Notes: generated by a model from the letters alone, not told the origin. A stretch of DNA of 64,000 nucleotides from Varibaculum cambriense (GCF_002848005.1 NZ_PKHX01000006.1:89229-153228), one strand, 5' to 3'. Shown: positions 46,251 through 56,097, numbered from the stretch's first letter. A program made the numbers and translations.

Positions 46251-49200
46251 ATGGCTGGTTCTTCGTTATTAAAACTAGGTGCGAAGCTTAGGCGCGGGCA
46301 GGTAAGCCAGGATGCTCGCCAAATGTTCCTGGTCGGAGGGCGCGAAGCGGATGCGTTCTACCGGCAACGTTTCAGCCATGACAAGGTGGTGCGCTCTACT
46401 CACGGGGTGAACTGCACCGGTTCTTGCTCCTGGCGAGTATTCGTAAAAGATGGGCTGATCACCTGGGAGGCGCAGGCAGTGGATTACCCCTCTACCGGCC
46501 CGGATATGCCCGACTATGAGCCCCGCGGCTGTCCGCGCGGCGCCGCCTTCTCTTGGTACGAATATTCCCCCACCCGGATTCGTCATCCCTATGTGCGTTC
46601 AGTGCTGCTAGATGCCTACCGCAAAGCGAAGCAAACCCATCCTGACCCGGTAGAGGCCTTCCGGGCAGTCGCTTCGGATCCGGTAGCCTCCGCCGCCTAT
46701 AAATCGGCGCGCGGCAAAGGGGGCATGGTGCGTACCAGTTGGGAGGAAGCCCTAGAAATCGTAGCCGCCGCCAATGTGGCCACCATTAAAGACTACGGTC
46801 CGGATCGGATCGCCGGATTCTCGGTGCTCCCCGCCATGTCGATGGTTTCTTTCGGTGCCGGTGCCCGTTACTTGCAGTTAATTGGCGGGGTAAACCTATC
46901 TTTCTATGACTGGTATGCAGATCTTCCGGTCGCCAGCCCCCAGGTATTCGGAGATCAAACCGATGTTCCCGAGGCCGGAGACTGGTTTAACTCCTCCTAC
47001 CTACTAGTTTGGGGTTCTAACCTGCCGCTCACCCGCACCCCGGATGCGCACTTCATGACCGAGGCGCGTTACCACGGACAAAAGATGGTGTCGATTAACC
47101 CCGACTATTCCGATAACACCAAGTTTGCGGATGAATGGCTGCGGGTTAATCCCGGTACCGATGGAGCGCTAGCTACGGCGATGGGACACGTGATTCTAAA
47201 CGAGTTCCACGTGGGTAAACAGTCTCCCTATTTCTTGGACTATATGCGTAGCTATACTGACTCCCCCTTCCTGGTAAAGCTAGAAGAAACCCCCGAGGGG
47301 CTGGTGCCGGGCAAATTCTTAAGCGCCGCTGATGTGTCTAGCCTGCCGGCAGAAGTTAAAGATAAACCCAAACCAGAGTTCCGTTTCCTAGTGATGGATG
47401 CCGATGGCAGCGTGAAGGATCCGGGTGGCACCTTGGCTGACCGTTTCACTCCGGAAGGTAAAGGTCATTGGAACCTAAAGATGGAGGGGGTAAACGCCCA
47501 GCTCAGCCTCTATCAAGAGGGCGGGGAAAGCGCTGAAATTACCCTGCCCCGCTTTGACCTGGTGGCCGGGGAAAACAAAGGTAGCTCCGTGGGTGCTGGC
47601 ACGATTAACCGGGGGGTGCCAGTCCGCAAGGTTGACGGGCACCTGGTGACCACGGTTTACGATATTTTGCTAGCTCAGTACGGAGTCAAACGTGCCGGTC
47701 TCCCGGGCGTTTGGGGCGAAGATTATCAGGATTCCTCCAACCCGGGCACCCCGGCATGGGCAGAAGAGATCACCGGGGTGCCGGCTAATGCCACTATCCG
47801 GATTGCCCGCGAGTTCGCGCAAAATGCCCTCGATTCTAAGGGGCGCAGCCAGATTATTTTAGGCGCGGGCACTAACCATTATTTCCACTCTGACCAGATT
47901 TATCGCACTATCTTGGCGCTGACTTCGATGTGCGGCACTCAAGGGGTTAACGGTGGCGGCTGGGCACACTATGTTGGTCAGGAAAAGGTACGCCCAATTA
48001 CCGGCTGGACGCAATACTCATTCGCCTTGGACTGGCAACGCCCGGCGCGACAAATGATCTCCACCGGTTTCTGGTATTTAACCACTGACCAGTGGCGTTA
48101 TGATTCGCTGACCACCGACCGCTTAACTTCGCCTGCGTCTGTGGCCTCAGTACCCAAGCAAAACATTGCGGATTCTTTACTGGAAGCTACTGAACGCGGC
48201 TGGATGCCCGCATATCCCCAGTTCAATCGATCTTCTTTGGAGCTGGGGCGGCAAGCGCAAGAATCCGGGCAAAAACCCGCTGACTACGTGGCCGCACAGC
48301 TCGCTGCCGGAAAGCTAGAGTTCGCGGCGAAAGATCCGGATAACCCGGTGAACTACCCGCGCGTCCTCTTTAACTGGCGTACTAATCTGCTGGGGTCTTC
48401 CGCCAAAGGTACCGAGTTCTTCTTACGCCATATGATCGGGGCCGATAACGATGTCCAGGCCGAGGAAGTACCGGAAGACCAGCGTCCTCGTAACGTGCGT
48501 TGGCGCGAGCAGGCCGCGAAAGGCAAGCTGGATTTGGTGGTGACTGCGGATTTCCGCAACACTTCTACCACTTTGCATTCTGACGTTTTGCTGCCAGCTG
48601 CCACCTGGTACGAGAAACATGACCTGTCCAGCACCGATATGCATCCCTATGTGCATACCTTCAACGCCGCGATCCTGCCGCCTTGGCAGGCGCGCACCGA
48701 TTTCCAGTTGTTCCAAGATTTAGCGCAGTTGGTCTCCAAGATGGCAGGCAATCACCTGGGCACCCAACTAGATCTCCTGGCGGCTCCTTTGAACCACGAC
48801 AGCCCGGATGAGCTGGCTAATCCCGCGGGGGTAGTTATTCCCCGCGAGGAATGTGGCTGGGTGCCGGGAGTCAATATGCCAAAGATTATTCCCATCGAGC
48901 GCGACTACACCAAGATTGGAGAGAAATTTAATTCCCTCGGTCCGGTTATCGAAAAAATGGGGATGGGCACCAAGGGAGTACCTTTCACCCCGGATAAAGA
49001 GCTGCGGGAAATGCGCGAACAGTTCGGAGAAATCGAGACTGCGATTGGCCCGCGTCCGCGCCTAGACACCGACCAGATTGCTGCCGAGTTCATTTTGAAG
49101 TTCTCGGGCACCACCAATGGACGCCTCGCCACCCAGGGCTTTAAGACCCTCACCGATAAGGTGGGCGCCGCTGGAGATATGACCGAAATGTCGCGCGGAC

Positions 49201-49952
49201 ACGCTGATTACCAGATCACTTTGACGGATGTGCAACAGGCTCCTAAGACAGTGGTTACTTCCCCCGAATGGTCAGGCAGTGAGCATGGAGGGCGGCGTTA
49301 CACTGCGTTTAGCCAAAACGTAGAGTACCTCAAACCCTGGCACACCCTCACTGGCCGGATGCACTACTACCTGGATCACGATTGGATGTGTGCCTACGGA
49401 GAATCCCTGCCCACCTATCGTCCTCCGCTGGATTTGCATCACCTGTTTGGAGAACCCGCACCGGGCATGGTGCGCGGGGATGGCACCCCCAGCGCCGAGG
49501 TCGCAGTCCGCTACCTCACTCCTCATAACAAGTGGGCGATTCACTCCCAGTATTTCGATAATCTCTATATGCTTACTCTCGGCCGCGGCGGGCAAACCGT
49601 GTGGATGTCGCCGCAGGATGCGGCCAAGATCGGGGTGCGCGATAACGAATGGATTGAGGCCCATAACCGCAACGGAGTGGTTAGCGCCCGCGCAATTGTG
49701 TCCCACCGGATCCCGGAGGGAACCGTATTTATGTATCACGCACAAGAACGGATTGCCCACACTCCGCTTAACCAGTCAACCGGTAAACGGGGCGGCACCC
49801 ATAACTCTCTGACCCGCATCTTTATTAAACCAACCCACTTGTTGGGCGGCTATGGGCAGTTCTCGTACGCCTTCAACTACACCGGTCCTACCGGCAATCA
49901 ACGCGACGAAGTCACCTATATTCGTCGCCGCAGCCAGGAGGTGGAGTTCTAA
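46251..49952 (+). CDS. narG: Respiratory nitrate reductase alpha subunit
   Basis: 1233 residues. The FS0 [4Fe-4S] ligands are H51, C55, C59 and C94, the histidine variant typical of NarG. The molybdenum-coordinating aspartate is in SFYDWYADLPVASPQ. It carries bis-MGD and reduces nitrate to nitrite on the cytoplasmic side. Length matches the family. It supports the need for every cofactor gene in the surrounding block. The start is 75 bases after narK, with AAGGAAA before ATG. Confidence 0.98.
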   Translation: MAGSSLLKLGAKLRRGQVSQDARQMFLVGGREADAFYRQRFSHDKVVRSTHGVNCTGSCSWRVFVKDGLITWEAQAVDYPSTGPDMPDYEPRGCPRGAAFSWYEYSPTRIRHPYVRSVLLDAYRKAKQTHPDPVEAFRAVASDPVASAAYKSARGKGGMVRTSWEEALEIVAAANVATIKDYGPDRIAGFSVLPAMSMVSFGAGARYLQLIGGVNLSFYDWYADLPVASPQVFGDQTDVPEAGDWFNSSYLLVWGSNLPLTRTPDAHFMTEARYHGQKMVSINPDYSDNTKFADEWLRVNPGTDGALATAMGHVILNEFHVGKQSPYFLDYMRSYTDSPFLVKLEETPEGLVPGKFLSAADVSSLPAEVKDKPKPEFRFLVMDADGSVKDPGGTLADRFTPEGKGHWNLKMEGVNAQLSLYQEGGESAEITLPRFDLVAGENKGSSVGAGTINRGVPVRKVDGHLVTTVYDILLAQYGVKRAGLPGVWGEDYQDSSNPGTPAWAEEITGVPANATIRIAREFAQNALDSKGRSQIILGAGTNHYFHSDQIYRTILALTSMCGTQGVNGGGWAHYVGQEKVRPITGWTQYSFALDWQRPARQMISTGFWYLTTDQWRYDSLTTDRLTSPASVASVPKQNIADSLLEATERGWMPAYPQFNRSSLELGRQAQESGQKPADYVAAQLAAGKLEFAAKDPDNPVNYPRVLFNWRTNLLGSSAKGTEFFLRHMIGADNDVQAEEVPEDQRPRNVRWREQAAKGKLDLVVTADFRNTSTTLHSDVLLPAATWYEKHDLSSTDMHPYVHTFNAAILPPWQARTDFQLFQDLAQLVSKMAGNHLGTQLDLLAAPLNHDSPDELANPAGVVIPREECGWVPGVNMPKIIPIERDYTKIGEKFNSLGPVIEKMGMGTKGVPFTPDKELREMREQFGEIETAIGPRPRLDTDQIAAEFILKFSGTTNGRLATQGFKTLTDKVGAAGDMTEMSRGHADYQITLTDVQQAPKTVVTSPEWSGSEHGGRRYTAFSQNVEYLKPWHTLTGRMHYYLDHDWMCAYGESLPTYRPPLDLHHLFGEPAPGMVRGDGTPSAEVAVRYLTPHNKWAIHSQYFDNLYMLTLGRGGQTVWMSPQDAAKIGVRDNEWIEAHNRNGVVSARAIVSHRIPEGTVFMYHAQERIAHTPLNQSTGKRGGTHNSLTRIFIKPTHLLGGYGQFSYAFNYTGPTGNQRDEVTYIRRRSQEVEF

Positions 49953-49993
49953 ATGTCAGTGGCAGTTTGCATTTTCTCTAAAGGAGACCAGTC

Positions 49994-51487
49994 ATGAAAG
50001 TAATGAGCCAAGTGGTCATGGTTATGAACCTGGACAAGTGCATTGGTTGCCACACCTGCTCGGTGACCTGCAAACAGGCCTGGACTAACCGTACCGGCAC
50101 TGAATATATGTGGTTCAACAATGTGGAGACCCGCCCCGGACTCGGTTATCCGCGCACCTGGGAAGACCAGGAAAAGTGGAAGGGCGGTTGGCGGCGCACG
50201 GCCTCCGGCAAGTTAGTTCCGCGTTCTGGGGGGAAACTAGCACAACTGGCTAAAATTTTCGCCAACCCCAATATGCCGCAGATAGACGATTATTACGAGC
50301 CCTGGACTTATGACTATGACAAGTTGTTGTCGGCTCCGGCGGGTTCTAAAGCACTACCGGTGGCGCAGGCGCGCTCCCAGATGAGCGGCAAGCCTCTAAA
50401 GAACATTGAGTGGGGGCCGAACTGGGATGACAACCTGGCCGGATCTACCGAAACCATGCAGGATGACCCCGTCCTAAAAAAGATGAACCAGCAGGTAAAA
50501 GCGGATCTCGAGAATTCGTTTATGTTCTACCTGCCGCGGATTTGTAACCACTGTTTGAACCCCACTTGCGTTTCTGCCTGCCCCTCGGGAGCGATGTATA
50601 AACGCACCGAGGACGGGATTGTCCTAGTTGACCAGGACGCTTGTCGTGGTTGGCGGATGTGTGTTTCGGGTTGTCCCTATAAGAAGGTTTACTTCAACCA
50701 TAAGAGCGGCAAAGCCGAAAAATGCACCCTCTGCTACCCCCGGATTGAGGCCGGTGACCCCACGGTTTGCTCTGAAACCTGTGTAGGCAGGCTGCGTTAC
50801 CTGGGGGTTATCCTCTATGACGCGGATCGGGTCAGCCAAGCGGCGGCAGTCAAGGAGGAAACCGATCTCTACCAGGCGCAGCGTGATGTAATGTTGGATC
50901 CGACCGATCCGGAAGTGATTGCGGCTGCGCGGCAAAGCGGGATTCCGCAGTCCTTTATCGACGCCGCTCAAAATTCCCCGGTCTATAAGCTGATCGTGGA
51001 ATATTCTCTGGCATTGCCCCTGCACCCCGAGTTCCGCACCCTGCCGATGGTTTGGTACATTCCCCCACTATCGCCGGTAGTAGAGGCAGTAACTGCTTCG
51101 GGAGCTGATGGGGAGAACCACAAGGTTCTGCTGACCGCCCTCGCCACTATGCGCATTCCTCTGGAATACCTAGCAGACCTGTTCTCCGCCGGGGATCCGC
51201 GACCGGTGGAGCGCTCCTTGCGACGCCTAGCAGCTATGCGTTCCTATATGCGCGACATTAATCTGGGCGATCAGCCGAACCCGGAAATCCCGGCTGCGGT
51301 AGGCATGAGTGAAGAGCAAGTAAAAGCCATGTACCGTCTGCTATCGATTGCTAAATATAAAGATCGCTACGTTATTCCCACCACCCATCCGGAAACTGCC
51401 CGCACCCCCAGTGAATATATTTGTCCGGTGGGTCAGGGCGCATCCTCCGGCAAAGTCCCGGTGGAAATCGGGAGGGCACCGCGGTGA
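49994..51487 (+). CDS. narH: Respiratory nitrate reductase beta subunit
   Basis: 497 residues. Four ferredoxin motifs: CIGCHTCSVTCK, CNHCLNPTCVSACP, CRGWRMCVSGCP (a Trp replaces one Cys, so this site is [3Fe-4S]) and CTLCYPRIEAGDPTVCSETC. It wires heme electrons from NarI to NarG. AAAGGAGA lies before ATG 49994. It overlaps narJ by four bases (GTGA). Confidence 0.98.
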   Translation: MKVMSQVVMVMNLDKCIGCHTCSVTCKQAWTNRTGTEYMWFNNVETRPGLGYPRTWEDQEKWKGGWRRTASGKLVPRSGGKLAQLAKIFANPNMPQIDDYYEPWTYDYDKLLSAPAGSKALPVAQARSQMSGKPLKNIEWGPNWDDNLAGSTETMQDDPVLKKMNQQVKADLENSFMFYLPRICNHCLNPTCVSACPSGAMYKRTEDGIVLVDQDACRGWRMCVSGCPYKKVYFNHKSGKAEKCTLCYPRIEAGDPTVCSETCVGRLRYLGVILYDADRVSQAAAVKEETDLYQAQRDVMLDPTDPEVIAAARQSGIPQSFIDAAQNSPVYKLIVEYSLALPLHPEFRTLPMVWYIPPLSPVVEAVTASGADGENHKVLLTALATMRIPLEYLADLFSAGDPRPVERSLRRLAAMRSYMRDINLGDQPNPEIPAAVGMSEEQVKAMYRLLSIAKYKDRYVIPTTHPETARTPSEYICPVGQGASSGKVPVEIGRAPR

Positions 51488-52209
51488 GCGCTAAGGTTTC
51501 TTTTATTCCTAGCCGGCAGGAGGCGCCCCCGATAAGTGCGGTGGCACTCGCGCCGGAGCAGCGTTCGGCTGCCTTTATGGCTTGCGCGCTGCTCCTGGAT
51601 TACCCCGGCGATAACTTTGAGGAGATCTTGTCCCAGGTAAAGACGGAAGCTGAACTCTTACCCGAGGAGATCGGTCGCGAACTTGGAGAGTTTTGTTCAT
51701 GGGCCCGCCTGCGGGGAGTACGCGGAGTCCAAGAGGACTACGTGGAGACTTTTGACCGCAAACGTCGCTGCGCCTTGGAGCTTACCTATTACGCCACCGG
51801 AGATACCCGGCAACGCGGAATCGCGCTGACGGTGTTCTCGGATTTATTTAGCGCCGTAGGTTTCGAGCCTCCCCACCGTGAATCGCTACCTGACTATCTA
51901 CCGCGGGTTTTAGAGTTGGCCGCCCGCTGTCAGGGCGAAGATTTGTCCTTAGTCTTAGGCGCAATCGCGGCCAGCCGCGAGGGGATCGAAGTGCTGCACG
52001 CTGCGCTGTGCTCGCTAGATTCCCCCTGGCAGAAAGTGGTCGCTGCCCTACGCATGGTATTGGGGGAAGCCGATAGGGAAACTACTGAGCGCATGGAGCG
52101 TCTAATCCGTCAAGGTCCGCCTACCGAATTGGTGGGCTTGGATGACAGTAATAACTTGCCGTGGCCGCAATTAGCCCCGGTTCAATCAGACAGCGCGAGC
52201 GAAGGGTGA
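51484..52209 (+). CDS. narJ: Nitrate reductase assembly chaperone
   Basis: 241 residues from GTG 51484, inside the narH stop, with GGGAGGG upstream; an ATG upstream at 51421 would lie in narH. Family signatures: LLLDYPGD, YVETFDRKRRCALELTYYATGDTRQRG, LPDYLPRVLELAA. NarJ holds NarG apo-protein while the molybdenum cofactor is inserted. It is not part of the final enzyme. Confidence 0.96.
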   Translation: MSAKVSFIPSRQEAPPISAVALAPEQRSAAFMACALLLDYPGDNFEEILSQVKTEAELLPEEIGRELGEFCSWARLRGVRGVQEDYVETFDRKRRCALELTYYATGDTRQRGIALTVFSDLFSAVGFEPPHRESLPDYLPRVLELAARCQGEDLSLVLGAIAASREGIEVLHAALCSLDSPWQKVVAALRMVLGEADRETTERMERLIRQGPPTELVGLDDSNNLPWPQLAPVQSDSASEG

Positions 52210-52213
52210 AGTA

Positions 52214-52990
52214 ATGGACGTGTTGTTTTGGGGAGTATTTCCCTATATTTGCATTACGCTGCTAGTTGGCGGTCTCATTTGGCGTTACCGCTCTGACCAG
52301 TATGGATGGACTTCTGAGTCCTCGCAGTTGCGAGAAGCTAAAATCCTGCGAATGGCTTCTCCTCTATTCCATTTCGGGATCCTGTTCGTGCTGTTGGGAC
52401 ACTTTATGGGGCTGATTATCCCCGACTGGATGACCGAAGCTATGGGGGTCTCTCAGCATCAATATCACCTGCTAGCTACCGTTGGGGGTACCGTGGCAGG
52501 GATTGCGGCGCTAGTGGGTTTTATCGGTTTGCTGTGGCGGCGTTTCGTTAACCATTCGGTGCGGTTCGCTACTACCGGTCGTGACCTGGTTGCCTACATT
52601 TTCTTGGCTATCCCCCTGGCGCTGGGAGCAATAGCAACTGCTGTCAACCAGCTCTTTGGAGCTGATGGCGGTTACAACTACCGCAAAACCATTTCGGTGT
52701 GGCTGCGATCCCTGTTCATGCTGCAGCCGCGAGTAGATTTAATGGCGAATGTACCCCTCAGCTTCAAACTGCATATCATTGCGGGGTTGCTCCTACTGGC
52801 AGTATGGCCCTTCACCCGCCTGGTGCACGTACTTTCCGCTCCGGTGGGTTACGTTACCCGTCCACCGATTGTGTATCGTTCCCGCCGCCCGGCTCCCGCG
52901 GCTAGCCCAGAAAAGCCGGGTTGGGCTCCGGTGCGGGCTACTGTCGCCGGCGGTGAGGACGCTGGTGGGGCGCCCGCCCAGGGGGCTTAA
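52214..52990 (+). CDS. narI: Respiratory nitrate reductase gamma subunit (cytochrome b)
   Basis: 258 residues, five helices. Two heme-ligand histidine pairs are visible: FHFGILFVLLGHFMG in helix 2 and LHIIAGLLLLAVWPFTRLVHVLS near the last helix. It oxidises menaquinol at the outer face. The extra C-terminal 45 residues are Pro/Ala-rich and lack motifs. It lies four bases after narJ. Confidence 0.97.
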   Translation: MDVLFWGVFPYICITLLVGGLIWRYRSDQYGWTSESSQLREAKILRMASPLFHFGILFVLLGHFMGLIIPDWMTEAMGVSQHQYHLLATVGGTVAGIAALVGFIGLLWRRFVNHSVRFATTGRDLVAYIFLAIPLALGAIATAVNQLFGADGGYNYRKTISVWLRSLFMLQPRVDLMANVPLSFKLHIIAGLLLLAVWPFTRLVHVLSAPVGYVTRPPIVYRSRRPAPAASPEKPGWAPVRATVAGGEDAGGAPAQGA

Positions 52991-53005
52991 ATCAGATCAC
53001 TTTCC

Positions 53006-53046
53006 CGAGGGCGTCGGTTCGCTTTTTGCGCAAGCCGGCGCCCTCG
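53006..53046 (+). terminator. GC-rich hairpin after narI
   Basis: CGAGGGCGTCGG pairs with CCGGCGCCCTCG (one G-U) around a 17-base loop, about 15 bases after the narI stop. No T-run follows immediately, so termination may be partial or Rho-assisted. Confidence 0.55.
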
Positions 53047-53178
53047 ATGCGTCCTATCTTTAAAGATTTCCACCTTCGCCAGTCGGTTTTACCTAAGCTT
53101 TAACACCTGAATCTATTTTTGCTATTAGCACTTTCTTCCCTTTTATTTCCGCATTACCCCAATTTTTCAGGTATTTTT

Positions 53179-53221
53179 TTCGTATCTGCGATAGTCTAGT
53201 TTTATGCCAAATTATCGTATC
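53179..53221 (+). promoter_or_regulatory. TCGTATCT direct repeats around the modE-like start
   Basis: TCGTATCT occurs at 53179-53186 and 53214-53221, 35 bases apart, flanking the start codon. The first overlaps a TATCtgcGATA dyad (53182-53192) next to a possible -10 (TAGTCT). They may be binding sites for the downstream regulator itself (inference). Confidence 0.35.
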
Positions 53222-53608
53222 TCTACTATCGCCAACCTGCTGGGGGTCAGTGATGACACCATCCGCCGTTGGCTCGATGAAAACCTAATCAAAGCGGTTA
53301 ACGGATCTGGTCCCAAGCGGGTAGACGGAGTCTCAGTAGCGCGTTTCCTTGAGGAGCGTCCCGCCGGGGGACTCCTGGGGGTGGAACCCACCGAATCAAT
53401 CCGTAACCATTTCCAGGGGCTAGTGGTTGCTCTTAAGAAAGGCCAGGTGATGAGCCAGGTCGATCTGCAATGCGGATCCTACCGGGTGGTTTCCTTGGTT
53501 TCTACCGAAGCGGTAGAAGAACTGAACTTAGAGGTTGGTTCAGTAGCTAACGCCCAGGTAAAAGCCACTAATGTTTCGGTACAACTTCCCGAGGGAGGAA
53601 AACTGTGA
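53204..53608 (+). CDS. Molybdenum-binding regulator: HTH plus TOBE (ModE-like)
   Basis: 134 residues. The N-terminal 60 residues are a MerR/excisionase-type helix-turn-helix (ISTIANLLGVSDDTIRRWLDE). The C-terminal half is a TOBE/Mop domain (IRNHFQGLVVALKKGQ...VSLVSTEAVEELNL), which binds oxyanions such as molybdate. It overlaps modA by four bases, so it is the first gene of the molybdate transport operon. It likely senses molybdate and controls this operon. It is not classic ModE, having only one TOBE and a different HTH. Confidence 0.9.
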   Translation: MPNYRISTIANLLGVSDDTIRRWLDENLIKAVNGSGPKRVDGVSVARFLEERPAGGLLGVEPTESIRNHFQGLVVALKKGQVMSQVDLQCGSYRVVSLVSTEAVEELNLEVGSVANAQVKATNVSVQLPEGGKL

Positions 53609-54402
53609 AAAAATTTCGGCTTGTTGCCCTGGCTGCAGGGCTTGCCTTAGCATTAGGTGCCTGCTCGGCCTCCGGGGGCACTAAGGCCACAGAAAGCAAG
53701 ACTCCGGCAGAAAAAACCCAGTTAACGGTGTTCGCTGCCGCCTCCCTGAATAAAGCCTTCCCGGAAATCGTAGAGAAGGTACTGAAAAAGTCCAACCCGA
53801 ATATCGAAGTAAAGTTCTCTTTCGAGGGTTCATCTACCCTGGTAGATCAGCTAAAGAACGGCGCGGCGGCCGACGTGTTTGCTTCTGCGGATGAAAAGAA
53901 CATGACCAAAGCGACCGATGCGGATCTAGTTACCGATGTCAAGCCTTTCGCTTCTAACACTTTGGCGTTAATCGTCCCCCAGGGGAACCCCGCCAAGATC
54001 ACCGGGCTAGATGCCTCTTTGGAGGGCAAGAAACTGGTGGTGTGCGCCGAGGGCGTACCCTGCGGTAACGCTACAAAGGAACTACAGGAAAAGCTGCGGG
54101 TCACCCTCAAACCCGCCTCTGAGGAACAGAAAGTTACCGATGTACGCGGCAAAGTGGAAAGTGGAGAAGCCGATGCGGGACTGGTTTACCAGACCGATGC
54201 CTTGGCCGCTGGAGACAAAGTGGAGATTATCAAAGTTGATGGCATCGAGCAGGTAGTTAACGCCTACCCGATTTCTTTGGTGAAAGCTTCCAAGAACCAA
54301 GAAGCCGCCAAGAAATTTATCGATGCTGTGCTATCCGACGAGGGGCTAAAGATCCTAGAAAATTACGGTTTCTCTGCTCCGCTGTCACAAGATAAGAACT
54401 AA
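53605..54402 (+). CDS. modA: Molybdate ABC transporter substrate-binding lipoprotein
   Basis: 265 residues from GTG 53605. Signal peptide with lipobox LGACS (Cys20), so membrane-anchored outside the cell. Family signatures: LTVFAAASLNKAFPEI, FSFEGSSTLVDQL, AADVFASADEKNM and DAGLVYQTDALA. It delivers molybdate to the fused permease-ATPase 9 bases downstream. Confidence 0.96.
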   Translation: MKKFRLVALAAGLALALGACSASGGTKATESKTPAEKTQLTVFAAASLNKAFPEIVEKVLKKSNPNIEVKFSFEGSSTLVDQLKNGAAADVFASADEKNMTKATDADLVTDVKPFASNTLALIVPQGNPAKITGLDASLEGKKLVVCAEGVPCGNATKELQEKLRVTLKPASEEQKVTDVRGKVESGEADAGLVYQTDALAAGDKVEIIKVDGIEQVVNAYPISLVKASKNQEAAKKFIDAVLSDEGLKILENYGFSAPLSQDKN

Positions 54403-54410
54403 AGCTCCCC

Positions 54411-56000
54411 TTGCGTAAATCTTTCGGTGCTAAGCAAGCGGCGGGATCCCCAGCTTGGCTGGCCGGCCCCGCCGTATTAGCGTTACTTTTCCTGCTGATA
54501 CCTTTCGGTGCCTTAGTAATGCGGGTACATTGGGGACAGATCCCCCAATTGCTGGCCACTACCGAAAGCCAAGATGCCCTCTGGTTATCCTTAAAAACCT
54601 GCCTGATTTCTACCGGGCTGTGTATCGTTTTTGGGGTGCCCCTAGCGCTTTGGCTTTCCCAGGCACGCAACAGTTTCTTTCCTCGCCTGGTGCGCACTAT
54701 CGTCACCCTCCCGATGGTGTTACCCCCGGTAGTTGCCGGTTTAGTATTGCTAATCACCTGGGGACGCATGGGGATTTTAGGATCAAAACTGGATCTTCTA
54801 GGGATTCAGATTGGTTTCACCACGTTGGCGGTGGTTATCGCCCAAACTTTCGTGGCGATGCCCTTTCTGATTACTTCCCTCGAGGGCGCGCTACGCACTC
54901 GCGGTTTCCAATATGAGGCCGCTGCCAGGGGTTTAGGAGCTTCTCGCACCCGTACCCTGCTGCAAGTAACTTTGCCACTTTCCGCCCCGGCGATTGTTTC
55001 TGCAACCGCTTTAGCGTTTTCGCGTTGCCTGGGAGAGTTCGGGGCGACGATTACTTTTGCCGGTTCTCTCCAAGGAATCAGCCGGACTTTACCCCTAGAG
55101 GTCTATCTGCAACGAGAAACCGATACCGACTTGGCGCTTTCCCTATCGTTAGTGATCATTGCCTTGGCAATTGTGATGGTGGGCGGTACCCAGATGCTTT
55201 CCGACTATTGGTATTCGCGCCTGATGGGGCGACACCAGCAAAGTGCAACTACCGGAACCGTGGGTGCGATTAGTGGCTTATCGAAGAAAAAGAAACCGGA
55301 AAAACCAGCCGGACCCGGGGTGCATTTAGATGCGAAAATCACGGTGCGACACTTGGACGTGGATTTAGATTTTGCTCCCGGTTCTGCCACTGCCCTGCTC
55401 GGTCCGAATGGAGCCGGAAAATCTACGATTATTTCTCTGCTGGCAGGTACCTTAGTGCCCGATTCCGGCTCCCTTAAATGGAGCGTGAATCAACCCCGGA
55501 TAGTACTCCTCGCTCAAGACCCCGCCCTATTTCCAAATATGTCCGTGCTCCGGAACGTAGTTTTTGGGCTGCGTTGCCTGGGGATTGATACGAATCGCGC
55601 CGAGCAGTTAGCCCGCACCCAATTGGCAGCTGTAGGTATGCAGACTCTGGAGAGGCGCCGTCCCAACCAACTTTCCGGGGGTCAGAAACAGCGGGTAGCT
55701 ATTGCCCGCGCCATGGCGATTGAACCGGATGTGGTGCTACTGGATGAACCGATGGCCTCCCTGGATGTGGAAGTGGCCGATCAGTTGCGGCTGTTACTGC
55801 GCGAACGTATTGGGGGAGCCACCACTATCCAGGTAACCCATGATCTCACTGATGTAATTGCCCTCGATTGCCAGGTAGTAGTGCTAAAGCGGGGACAGGT
55901 TACCCAGCGCGGTTATTGGCGGGATCTGTTCGAGGAAACTCAGGATCGTTTCTTGCAACAGCTAACTCGTAAAGCCCAGCTAGATAACGTTATTAAATAG
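54411..56000 (+). CDS. modBC: Molybdate ABC transporter permease-ATPase fusion (ModB-ModC)
   Basis: 529 residues from TTG 54411. Residues 1-270 are a ModB permease with the EAA-type loop EAAARGLGASRTRTLLQVTLP. A short basic linker follows. Residues about 295-529 are the ATPase: Walker A LLGPNGAGKST, signature LSGGQKQRVAIARAM, Walker B VVLLDEPMASLD. The ATPase lacks the C-terminal TOBE domain of stand-alone ModC. In frame from start to stop, so the fusion is genuine. Confidence 0.94.
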   Translation: MRKSFGAKQAAGSPAWLAGPAVLALLFLLIPFGALVMRVHWGQIPQLLATTESQDALWLSLKTCLISTGLCIVFGVPLALWLSQARNSFFPRLVRTIVTLPMVLPPVVAGLVLLITWGRMGILGSKLDLLGIQIGFTTLAVVIAQTFVAMPFLITSLEGALRTRGFQYEAAARGLGASRTRTLLQVTLPLSAPAIVSATALAFSRCLGEFGATITFAGSLQGISRTLPLEVYLQRETDTDLALSLSLVIIALAIVMVGGTQMLSDYWYSRLMGRHQQSATTGTVGAISGLSKKKKPEKPAGPGVHLDAKITVRHLDVDLDFAPGSATALLGPNGAGKSTIISLLAGTLVPDSGSLKWSVNQPRIVLLAQDPALFPNMSVLRNVVFGLRCLGIDTNRAEQLARTQLAAVGMQTLERRRPNQLSGGQKQRVAIARAMAIEPDVVLLDEPMASLDVEVADQLRLLLRERIGGATTIQVTHDLTDVIALDCQVVVLKRGQVTQRGYWRDLFEETQDRFLQQLTRKAQLDNVIK

Positions 56001-56097
56001 GTTTTGTTTTTAACCGTTGAATAGTCACCGCTTAGGTAAACGCGGTGATGAAAACCGGGTTACTTCCCTGTTGTCAGCAATAGGTAAGCTAACAGCT

